A stretch of 64,000 nucleotides of DNA, taken from the NCBI RefSeq assembly GCF_000189635.1, contig NW_002475958.1:1-64000 (forward strand), read 5' to 3'. The DNA comes from Tetrahymena thermophila SB210 (taxonomy: Eukaryota > Ciliophora > Oligohymenophorea > Hymenostomatida > Tetrahymenidae). Under the pieces are notes generated by a model. It was not told the origin of the DNA. It did no database searches and was given only the letters and a program-made list of their open reading frames with translations. Each line of letters begins with the position of its first letter. Position 1 is the stretch's first letter. A program made the position numbers and the translations under genes. This document shows, one piece after another, positions 38,882 to 49,192 of the stretch.

Positions 38882-39309
38882 TATAAATTATAATTATTAA
38901 ATTTACTAATATTATACACAACTTACTAGATTAAATTTATGTTATATATGATTAGAGAGTTAGTTAATTTAGAGTTACATTTAATTACAGTTTTTGGCTT
39001 ATACTTTTAAAAATATATTACTGGATTAAGATGAAATTTTCATTTTAAAATTTCAGTGATCTTTTTTGCTGTTGTGTTTGGCTTGTTTAAAATATAAGCT
39101 CAATTCTTAAAAATTTACTAGATAATTTATATTTATCAATGAACGAGGGTGTAAAATATATGCCAAATTTTATATCCCATAGAATTATGATAAGGCTATA
39201 ATGGTTTGCAGAAACAGCTAGATAAAGTTTACTTTTTTTATTACCCTCTTCTCCAAAATTTAAAATTTGTTAGTTTGCAAAATAAATTAGTAATTCAATA
39301 TTATAACAA
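38882..39309. other. Short intergenic between convergent genes
   Basis: AT-rich 3' flank shared by the Q/N/E-rich gene and the first tubulin-like gene. Its right end may include the start of the duplicated block. No gene. Confidence 0.55.
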
Positions 39310-40653
39310 TCAATCAAAATAATTTAACATATATTGATCATCATCATCATGATTATCTTCTTCAACAACATTTTCATAATATCCAGATGCCTAATAATCA
39401 CAAATTACATCATTAATATTTGATTCTGCTTCTGTAAACTCCATTTCATCCATACCTTCTTATAGATAGTAATGCAAATATGCCTTTCTTCTAAATAGTT
39501 ATGAATATTATTAAGTGTATTTTTCAAAGTGCCTACATATATTGTAATTTGAAATTATAGAAAAAATTAATTTTGAATTGTATTGACATGGAACATTGCA
39601 ATAAGAAATTGAGCAAGAATTTGGTATCCAATTTGTTGCAAAAATATTATTTGATCTGTATAATTTATTATACTCTGATTCTATTTCTTCTTAATGAATA
39701 TCAACTCCCCGTATCATATGATGAGAACACAGTATTCTAAATGTATCCTTACTGAAAAAAGAATATTCTTAATTAACACTATCATGTATCATTTCTATAT
39801 AATCTAATTATGTTTACTATTTTTATTTGTAATAATTAAGAGGTAAGCAGATCATACTCATATGTTTTAATCTTGGAAAAGGTATTATATTTGTACATAT
39901 TTTTCTAGTGCTTGCATTAATTGAGCCATGATATCTCGATCCACTAGTGATGAGTGGGTGAATTTGTGATATAACATTATTTATATTGTCAAATCCTTTT
40001 TATTTTTAAATTTTATATGAGCCATCATTCAAAAACTATATATTTTAGTTACAAAAGGGTAAAATTAATGTTAAATGAGCTTATTTATTTTAACCCAGAA
40101 TATTATTATAAATTTCTAGTGTCATTTAGCTTTATGTACTTAAATCTGGATATTACACAAGATTGTTAGTTATGTATTATGGAGCAACCTCATTTAGTAT
40201 ATCATATATTAAACCACCTAATCCAGAACCTGTCCCTCCGTATAGCGAGTTTTAAATTTAGATAGAGTCTACACTGTCACATTATTCTAATAAATATGTA
40301 ATTTAGTTTTAAATTTCATCTTTTAATTCACTTCCTACTGAATACATTCCCCTTGCAAACAGATTATGACTACCATCAATTGAATAAACTGTCGGTACTC
40401 CTTAAAATAGTTATTTTAGACTAGCACTCTGCAAGGAATTAATACGATGATCATCTAAATCTGTAAAAAGAGCTCTAGGCTTGTAAACGTTTTCTTTTAC
40501 TTCATAAAAATATGAGTCTAATTTTTTATCATTTTCCAATTTATTGATTATTCCGCATTCATCAATCCCATACTCTTAAAGCAGAGTTATCCATTGTTTT
40601 TCTTATATTGAAATACCACATTATCCTATTGCAATTGAAACAATACTAGACAT
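39310..40653 (-). CDS. Divergent beta-tubulin-like protein, copy A
   Basis: Intronless, 447 residues, the length of a tubulin. Beta-like landmarks: MSSIVSIAIGQCGISIQEKQ (beta MREIVHIQGGQCGNQIG), RALFTDLDD, LFARGMYSVGSE, the nucleotide loop as SLYGGTGSGLGG (first Gly of GGGTGSG replaced by Tyr), STRKICTNIIPFPRL (beta LRKLAVNMVPFPRL, with the beta-type Lys where alpha-tubulin has its catalytic Glu), and RRKAYLHYYLQEGMDEMEFT then EAESN at the C-terminus. The rest is strongly diverged. The tail is acidic (VVEEDNHDDDDQYML). Tetrahymena has non-canonical beta-tubulin-like proteins besides its conserved tubulins, and this pair probably belongs among them. Whether it binds GTP or enters microtubules cannot be told. 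Nearly identical to copy B. Confidence 0.85.
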
Positions 40654-41792
40654 TATTTATTAATGATAATTTTTTTTAGAATATAAAAACAAAAAACAAA
40701 ATATCCAAATCAGATAAAAAATTAAAAATCCTGATAGAATTTATTGATTGGTCAATATTTAGAAAAATAAAATAAATCTTAAATATAATTGGATAATAAG
40801 TAATGTTGAATTAAAGAACATAAAAAACAAAATTAGTAATAAATCTATTTATTTATTTATTAATATTTAAAAAAAAAATTTTAATATGTTAAAATGCTAT
40901 CTATATTCTTTGAAATATTTTAATCCATTATTTTCATAGTAGATTTTAGTTTTTTTTTACTTTTTTTCTATATTCTTTTATATTGTTTGCTTATTTTAGA
41001 TCTACTTATTTAATCTCACAATTTGCAATAAACATTAATTATTTTATTTCATTTAATAAATTAAATATTATTTGATTAAACACAGAAGAAAAAAAATTAA
41101 AAGCTTAAACTAAATTATTTTTATTTTTTTATATTTAAATTTTTGTATATTTTTTATACTGTTTATTATTTTGTTCTATTTTAAAGTTATTGACTTAAAA
41201 TTAAATATTTTTACAATTTTAACATTATTTTCTTTGCTAAAAGAAAATACTTTGAAATATTTAAAACCATTATTTTCATAGTGGATTTTAATTGCTTTTT
41301 TTCAAATTTCTTTTATATTTTTTTATATATTAGATCTAAAACATATTAAATCTCATAACTTACAATAAATATTAATTATTTTATTTCATTTTATAAATTA
41401 AAAGTTATTTTTGATAAAGTTAAACACAAAAAAAAATGTTAAAAGCTTTAAACTAAATTATTTTTGTTTTTTTTATATTTAAAATTTTGTAAAAATGTTA
41501 TATTTTTTATTATTTTGTTCTTTCTTAAAAATTATTGGTTTAAAATGAAGTAAGTTTTTAATTTTATCATAATTTTCTTCTCTAAAAGAATAACTAAAGC
41601 TTACCTAATATCTTTTTTAAGAATATATTTTTTTAGTTATTTATTTAATGGAAAATAAGCGACTATTATTTTTATATTTTTGCATTTGAGATTTCTTTAG
41701 TAAGAAAAAGCAAAATTGCTTTAATAATCTCTAAAACTAATACAACATAATACTTATTTATAACATATTTATAAAGATTTAATTTTTCAACT
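40654..41792. other. Intergenic of duplication unit 1, with internal repeats of ~340 bases
   Basis: Two related copies of a ~340-base AT-rich element lie in tandem (starting near 40908 and 41250). Each begins CTTTGAAATATTT and contains CCATTATTTTCATAGT and TTTATTTCATTT. The same pair occurs in unit 2. The region separates the divergent tubulin-like copy A and the truncated gene fragment, so it may hold two promoters. Confidence 0.7.
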
Positions 41793-41875
41793 ATGGGCGA
41801 TATAACTCCTTAGCATGATTAAAACAAAGATTCAAATGCAAAAAATAATTTGAAACACTCATTGCATAATATGTA
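41793..41875 (+). pseudogene. Truncated 5' fragment of the TPR/CNB-like gene
   Basis: Begins ATGGGCGATATAACTCCTTA and matches the first ~27 codons of the intact gene at 44424, with two amino-acid changes (T to I, Q to H). The match ends abruptly after CATTGCATAATATGTA, and unrelated sequence leading to tubulin copy B follows. The upstream ~200 bases match those of the intact gene, so its promoter was copied too. If transcribed, it would run antisense into tubulin-like copy B. Not a functional gene. Confidence 0.85.
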
Positions 41876-41928
41876 GTTATTTATAAATATGAGTTTTTCA
41901 AAATGTAATTAACTAAATATTATTACAA

Positions 41929-43278
41929 TCAATCAAAATAACTTAACATTTATTAATCATCATCATAATACCCATCTTCATCTTAATCTTCATATTCACC
42001 ATAGTATCCACATGGTTAATATTCAGATATTAAATCATTAGAATTTGATTCTGCTTCTGTAAACTCCATTTCATCCATACCTTCTTATAGATAGTAATGC
42101 AAATATGCCTTTCTTCTAAATAGTTATGAATATTATTAAGTGTATTTTTCAAAGTACCGAGCTATATTCTAATTTGAAATTATAGAAAAAATTAATTTTG
42201 AATTGTATTGACATCGAACATTGCAATAAGAAATTGAGCAAGAATTTGGTATCCAATCAGTTGCAATAATATTATTTGATCTGTATAATTTATTATACTC
42301 TGATTCTATTTCTTCTTAATGAATATCAGCTCCCCGTATCATATGATGAGAACACAATATTTTAAATGTATCCTTACTGAAAAAAGAATATTCTTAATTA
42401 ACACTATCATGTATCATTTCTATATAATCTAATTATGTTTACTATTTTTATTTGTAATAATTAAGAGGTAAGCAGATCATACTCATATGTTTTAATCTTG
42501 GAAAAGGTATTATATTTGTACATATTTTTCTAGTGCTTGCATTAATTGAGCCATGATATCTCGATCCACTAGTGATGAGTGGGTGAATTTGTGATATAAC
42601 ATTATTTATATTGTCAAATCCTTTTTATTTTTAAATTTTATATGAGCCATCATTCAAAAACTATAAATTTTAGTTGCAAAAGGGTAACGTTAATGTTAAA
42701 GCATCTTATCTACTTTAACCAAGGATAGTATTATAATTTTCTAGTATCATTTAGCTTGATGTGCTTAAATCTGGATATTACACAAGATTGTTAGTTATGT
42801 ATTATGGAGCAACCTCATATAGTATATCACATATTAAACTACCTAACCCAGAACCTGTTCCTCCACATAATGAGTTTTAAATTTAGATAGAGTCTACACT
42901 GTCACATTATTCTAATAAATATGTAATTTAGTTTTAAATTTCATCTTTTAATTAACTTCCTACTGAATACATTCCCCTTGCAAACAGATTATGACTACCA
43001 TCAATTGAATAAACTGTAGGTACTCCTTAAAATAGTTATTTTAGACCAGCATTCTGCAAGGAATTAATACGATGATCATCTAAATCTGTAAAAAGAGCTC
43101 TAGGCTTGTAAACGTTTTCTTTTACTTCATAAAAATATGAGTCTAATTTTTTATCATTTTCCAATTTATTGATTATTCCGTATTCATCAATCCCATACTC
43201 TTAAAGCAGAGTTATCCATTGTTTTTCTTATATTGAAATACCACATTATCCTATTGCAATTGAAACAATACTAGACAT
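41929..43278 (-). CDS. Divergent beta-tubulin-like protein, copy B
   Basis: Intronless, 449 residues; ATG at 43276-43278, TGA at 41929. Nearly identical to copy A across the body, including the altered nucleotide loop and the EGMDEMEFTEAESN end. The tails differ clearly: copy B reads SNDLISEYQPCGYYGEYEDQ, then DEDGYYDDDQQML, against the EEDNHDDDD-type tail of copy A. Tubulin tails carry glutamylation and glycylation and recruit motors and associated proteins, so the two copies could differ in those interactions even though the bodies match. Both frames are intact, so neither copy is an obvious pseudogene. Confidence 0.85.
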
Positions 43279-44423
43279 TATTTATTAGTGATAATTTTTT
43301 TTAGAATATAAAAACAAATAACAAAATATCCAAATCAGATAAAAAAATTAAAAAATCTGATAGAATTTATTGATTGGCCAATACTTATAAAAGTAAATAA
43401 ATCTTAAATATAATTGAAAAATAAGTAGATGTACATTGATATTTAATTAAAGAGCATAAAAAACAAAATCAGTAATAAATCTATTGATTTATTTATAAAT
43501 ATATTTTTTTAAAAACATTTATAATTTTTTAAAATGTTAACTTCTTTGAAAAATTTAAATCCATTATTTTCAATAGTTGACATTAGTTTTCTTTTTTTCT
43601 TTTTCTATATCTTTTTATATTGTTTGTTTATTTTAGATCTTAAACTTATATAATTTCACAATTTACAATAAACACTAATTATTTTATTTCATTTTATAAA
43701 TTAAAAATTAGTTTTAATAAAACACAGAAAGAAAAAAAAATGTTAAAAGCTTAAAACTAAATTATTTTTGTTTTTTTATATTTAAATTATTGTAAAAATG
43801 ATCTTATTTTTATTATTTTGTTCTATTTTAAATATATTGGCTTAAAATTAAGTATCTTTATAATTTTATCATTATTTTCTTTGCAAAAACAATATTCTTT
43901 GAAATATTTTAATCTATTATTTTTATATGATTTTGGTTTGTTTTTTTTTTATTATATTCTTTTTTAATTTTATATCTAAATTAATATATAATTTCCAATT
44001 AAGACCAATTATTTTATTTCATTTAAAAAATAATATATTATCTTTGATAAAATTAAACACATAAAAAAAAAACGTTAAAAGCTATCAACTAAATTATTTT
44101 TGTTTTTTAATATTTAAATCATTGTAAAAATGATATACTTTTTATTATTTTGTTCTATTTTATAGGCTTAAAATTAAGTATGTTTATAATTTAATCATAA
44201 TTTTATTTGCTAAAAGAATAACTAAAGCTTACCTAATATCATTTTTAAGAATATATTTTTTAATTATTTATTTAATGGCAAATAAGCGACTATTATTTTT
44301 ATATTTTTGCATTTGAGATTTCTTTAGTAAGAAAAAGCAAAATTGCTTTAATAATCACTAAAACTGCTACAACATAATATTTATTTAATTATAGCATATT
44401 TATAAAGATTTAATTTTTCAACT
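43279..44423. other. Intergenic of duplication unit 2
   Basis: Holds the promoters of tubulin-like copy B and the TPR/CNB gene, plus two copies of the ~340-base element (starting near 43549 and 43893). Otherwise A/T-rich with no gene. Confidence 0.65.
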
Positions 44424-47400
44424 ATGGGCGATACAACTCCTTAGCAGGATTAAAACAAAGATTCAAATGCAAAAAATAATTTGAAACACTCATTGCATAA
44501 TATGTAAAAATACGAATTAGATGACACACCTCTTTTGATACATGATTTGAATAAACAGTGGGCATTTAATTAACAGCCAAATATGGCAGTTTAAGGTGGT
44601 TATATAGATTCAAATCAGGCAATTAGAACAGATGATGGAATAAAGTATGATGTAAATATAGAAGGTATTACAGAAGAGGAATTAGATGACTGGATTGCCT
44701 AAAGTGCCAACCGTCCTATTTCAAGTTACTTAGACCCTTACAAAAAATTTTCTGCCCCAGCTTCTTTACTCAGTTAATTAAAAAGAAGATATAGGTAAAA
44801 AGTTAAAAATGGGGATCCTAACTGTAAAAGATTATACTTTTCTTCGTAGGATGAAAAAATATCTTAAAATAGACTTTATTCTCTATAAAACTAATCTTAA
44901 GTCCAAGGGTTATCTTCTGATTTAAAGCAAAATGATTTAAACCTAACATTTAATTACAATAATTTAAGTCCAAAAAAAATATCAGGAACATCTATAAGAG
45001 TAAGAGAAAAAAAAATAGGTAATTTAACTCCATTAAATAATGCTAATAATAATATTAGCAATAATTTAAGCTCATTTCAAAATCCTTATGGTGAACCTCA
45101 TGATAATTTGCATAACTATAGTGCAAAGATAAACTCTTATTTGAATGCAGGTAATGTAGAGAAGTATGGAACACCAAATACTTATTTGAAATAAAAGCAA
45201 CACACTTAAATAAGCAGTAGCGCTAACAAAAGATATGAAAGTGAATCAAAGTAACATAATATGGATATAAATGAATCTTCTTAAATGCATATGTATGATC
45301 CAGATAAAGATATAAATTTCAACAAATATGATAAAAAGTAAATTTAAGTTATAAAAGACTTACAAAATAGATTCAGGTATCATGGATCTGTTAATTCTTC
45401 ATTAAGACCTTCTTTTAAATCTAATGCAAATCGCCACTAGCAAATTTTCATGAATAATAATCTTTTATAATTGAGAGGTTAATCAGCATAGGCTTATAAT
45501 CGCTCCAATTTATACACATAAGTTTAAAGTCCCTAAAAAATGAGCTTAAATAATAGTAGACCCTCAAGTGTTATGAAAAGGCACTTTAATTTGTCGCTTA
45601 ATAAAACACATGAAGGTAATTCAATATAAAGATACTAAAGTTTTAGCAGAGAATACGAATAAAATTAAGAAAATAATCATATGTTTAATAATTTGAAGTA
45701 AAAATCAGCAGCTTCTCCTAATTAGTAAAATTATTTTGAAAGCAATCTAAATAAGCCTAATCCCTTTACTACTGGAAAAGAATAGTTCAAGAACTCTTAT
45801 ATACAAATATGTGGGTAAAAGAATATAACTACCAATCCATTTGAAATAAATCTTTAATTTGCATAAAATTAGAATAATCAAAGAATTGGTTAAGATAATG
45901 CCCAAAATCCTTTTACAATTTAACAACAAAACCAAAACGACAATAACTAAAATAAGGATTAAATTACATAAAAGATTCCTTCTTTTAGACAAAATTTAAA
46001 TAAAAAAAATGTAAAAGAAGAGTCAGTTGATAAGGATGTCATAAAAAAAGTTATAGAAAAGGTAGAAAAGCTTCTAGCTGAAAAAGAAGAGAAACTTCCA
46101 AGCGAGATAGAATAAAAAAATAATGGAAATGATAGGTTAGCTCTTTAAAATGACAAGTAAGATGATTCCAGCTGCTTTGAATAAAATTTTAATTAGCACT
46201 TGAATGAGATCTTAGAAATAAGCAAATCTAAAAGCTAGCAGGATAGTGCTCAAGCTTCTTTTCTAAAAGGAGTAGGTAGAATGAAAAAGAATAAAGACAG
46301 AAGCGCCATAACAGCTTTCAAGCAAGCCTTGAATTTTGACAAGGCTCATTTTCCAACAATTTATAACTTAGCATGCATTTACGAAAGAAATAAAAAATTC
46401 AAATGTGCAGAAAGCTGGTTAGAAATAGCAAATATGTTTAAAAAAAATAAAAATGATATTAATTATGGTTTTGCAATCATTTATTACAAAACTTAGAGAT
46501 TTGAAGAAGCCTACAAGTAAATTATTAACAAATTTCAATTGATTAATTTAATTTAATTAAAAAAGGAAAATAGATTCTCTGATTGAAGAATTAGCGAAGA
46601 ATTTAGAGGAAGAAGAAAGCATTCCTCAAACCCACTTATACTTAAGATCATTATGTGGTAAGAAACTAGGATAAAAGGCTTTTGACAATATTAAATAGGA
46701 AGATAAGCTGGCTAAATCTATTGTTAGCCTAGAGGATAAGAATACTTCCCCACAAAAACAAACAAATAAAAAGAAGGATATTTTTTCAAGTTAAGTTAAT
46801 AGAGATTAAAAATCTCCTGAAAAATAAAATGATAAAGCTCAACTGGCAATAGAAGATGATAAATAGCAAAAGAGAGAATTATAAATTTAAATATAACCTT
46901 CTTTCTAATAATACTACAAAAGAGCATCAGAAGATTACAAAGCATTTATTAAGTATACTTGCCCAAAAAATTTTATGCTCTTAAAACACTTTATGTTTGC
47001 AGTTGTTTTTAAGAAAGTTCGAAAAATGGAAATTAAATTTCCTCCTCATATTTTTTGTGAGTTTTTCTCTTTAGTTAAATAAATTTTGGCTGCTGAAACT
47101 TATGAGCCTGCACTTGAACCAATTATTAAAAATGAACAATCAGCCATTTAAAATGGATGGGCTCCACCCATTCATATTGGAAAAGTACCTTCTGGATTTG
47201 AAAAAGATAAAAGAGTTGCAACATATCCTCCTTTGATTCAACCAGGAGTAGGACTAAAGTTATAATTACTCGAGCGTAGAAAAGATGAATTGGTTAAAAA
47301 ACTATCTGAACTATCTTTTTTTAAAAGATTCCCTAGTCAAACTATTGTTAATTTCCTTCCATAATTTGAGTTACGCTATATAGAAAAATCAGAGCTATTA

Positions 47401-48306
47401 TTTGCATAAAAGGGAGAGGTTTATATCATAACAGGTGGTCACCTTACAGTTTTCGATCACTCTAAATAGTTTAATGAGCCAGACATTGTCGCTTACTACT
47501 CAGAAGGAGATATAATAGGCTGTAACGATAAGGATAATAAAATAAGCTTTCATCCAGATATTTGGTTTTTGAGTTTAACTCGTGTAGAGTACGTAGCAAT
47601 AAATGAAAGCGATTTTATAGATCTTTGGAACCTGTAAAATGATATCCATCACAAGTAGATTCTCAATTTTATAAAGTAAATAGATATATTTGAGAGAGTT
47701 TCTTAGCTTACTTTATATAGGCTAGCATTTGAGTTATTAAAAGAAAAGATATTTTAAAACAAAGACATAGTTTTTAACGACGGAGAATCTGTTCATAAAT
47801 ATCACTATATAGAGTTATTTAAAGAGGACCCAAAAGCTTTAAAAAATTTAAAAAATAGAATTTTTAACAAAATAGATATTTTACCTCACACTTAACTCTA
47901 AATTTAAGGATTTTTCTTGGTTTAGGAAGGTAATTTAGAATTAAAAGCATACAATGACTGGTAGCATTACGTGTTACGTCCATATAACTTTGTAGGAGAA
48001 AACCTACTTTTCCCTTCTCTAAGCATATCTAGGTTTGGCTAAATAGTTTGTTCTTCTTAGTCTGCAAAATGTTTGTTCCTAAGTCGTTATGATTTCCATA
48101 AAATTTGCTCTATAGATAAAGAGGTGATGAAATCAAACGTATAAAAGAGTGATTATTTTGCTAACTGTTAAAGAATTTTGTACAAATATTATAAACATCA
48201 TAAAATAGAAGATTTTGATTAAAATAGCATAAGTGGTTAAATCAGTAATAGTATTAACACCAATAATAACAATAATCTTGCAAATGCAAATAATTTCTAA
48301 ATTTGA
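44424..48306 (+). CDS. TPR protein with two degenerate cyclic-nucleotide-binding-like domains
   Basis: Two exons in phase (44424-46516, 46566-48306), 1,277 residues. Residues 1-~600 are low-complexity, Asn/Gln/Ser-rich, with a short ordered piece near 75-120 (ITEEELDDWIAQSANRPISS). TPR-like helices cross the intron at ~610-710: SFLKGVGRMKKNKDRSAITA, FKQALNFDKAHFPTIYNLAC, IYERNKKFKCAESWLEIANM, AIIYYKTQRFEEAYKQI. The C-terminal ~400 residues contain two CAP/CNB-like beta-barrels: one around KGEVYIITGGHLTVF...EGDIIGC, the second around RPYNFVGENLLFPS. In both the phosphate-binding cassette (FGELAL...R) is broken, so cyclic nucleotide binding is unlikely. Possibly a scaffold. Its 5' end was copied in the upstream duplication. 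Confidence 0.75.
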
Positions 48307-49192
48307 TAGTAAAAATTCATTTTTTATAAATCTTTAATATGAAATAAATAGAGAAACTAATTTTATAATACCTGCTTTAAAAAATTTTGAAATATTTCTA
48401 AATATTCAATTTTAATAAATTGATGAATCAAAATAAGAAAATAAGCATATCATTTTTGGAGAAAAAATTATTCTTTGTTTTATCTTAATTTATTATAAAT
48501 AGTAAATCTTCCTTAATTAAGACCTAATTAATAGAAAATTTTTTTTTTTTGATATTATTTTCTCTCTAAAATTTTTAGTAAATTTATTTTTCTATGAGTG
48601 TTAATATATAAGAAACAATGTAATAAAATGACTTAAATAGCAAAAAAAATATTTATTTTTTTTATTTTATTTTTATTACCTAAAATAATTTTTGATTTAT
48701 TCTTGTTAATACACAATATTCAAATTAATTATTTTTATTTTCAGAAAAATTTTTGATTTCTTCATTTTTATTTTAATAAGTTTTAATACTCTGTGATTTG
48801 ATGATAATATTTTATTTATATTTTTTTAATAAAATGAAATAAGTATAATTATTTCTTAACAAAAATTTTTTATTCTTATTTTATTTATTAGAAACAAAAT
48901 CATTATTTGTTTAAATTTGCAAATAGTCAAGTTTTTTATTTTGTTGTTTTCAGAATAAAAATTATTTTGTTATTTTCAGGATAAAAATTATTTATTTTAT
49001 TTTATTGTACTATAATAAAAATATTTTGTAGTTTGATGATAACATTTTAATTTACAAAAAATGATTATTTTATAATTTTTACATCTATCAGTAAGTTTAA
49101 AAAAATATCTTTTTAATTTACAAATCATTAATTAATTAATTATAAGTTTGCTAGTGCGCGAATTTATATATATAAAATATATATTAATAATT
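48307..49192. other. Intergenic, T-rich
   Basis: Long T and AT tracts. A short repeat (TTTTCAGAATAAAAATTATTTTG and a near copy) occurs around 48948-48990. No gene. Confidence 0.55.

Larger units (their letters stand above)
39310..41875. repeat. Segmental tandem duplication, unit 1
   Basis: Holds tubulin-like copy A, ~1.1 kb of intergenic sequence and a 5' fragment of the TPR/CNB gene. It matches unit 2 (41929-44506) along its whole length with a period of ~2,619-2,631 bases: the tubulin stops are 2,619 apart, the starts 2,625, and the ATGGGCGAT starts 2,631. The right breakpoint is sharp, just after CATTGCATAATATGTA. The left breakpoint is less clear, within ~80 bases left of the tubulin stop. 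Confidence 0.88.
41929..44506. repeat. Segmental tandem duplication, unit 2
   Basis: Second unit of the ~2.6 kb duplication: tubulin-like copy B, the intergenic region with its pair of ~340-base repeats, and the start of the intact TPR/CNB gene. Beyond ~44506 the sequence is unique and continues as the full gene. Confidence 0.88.
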
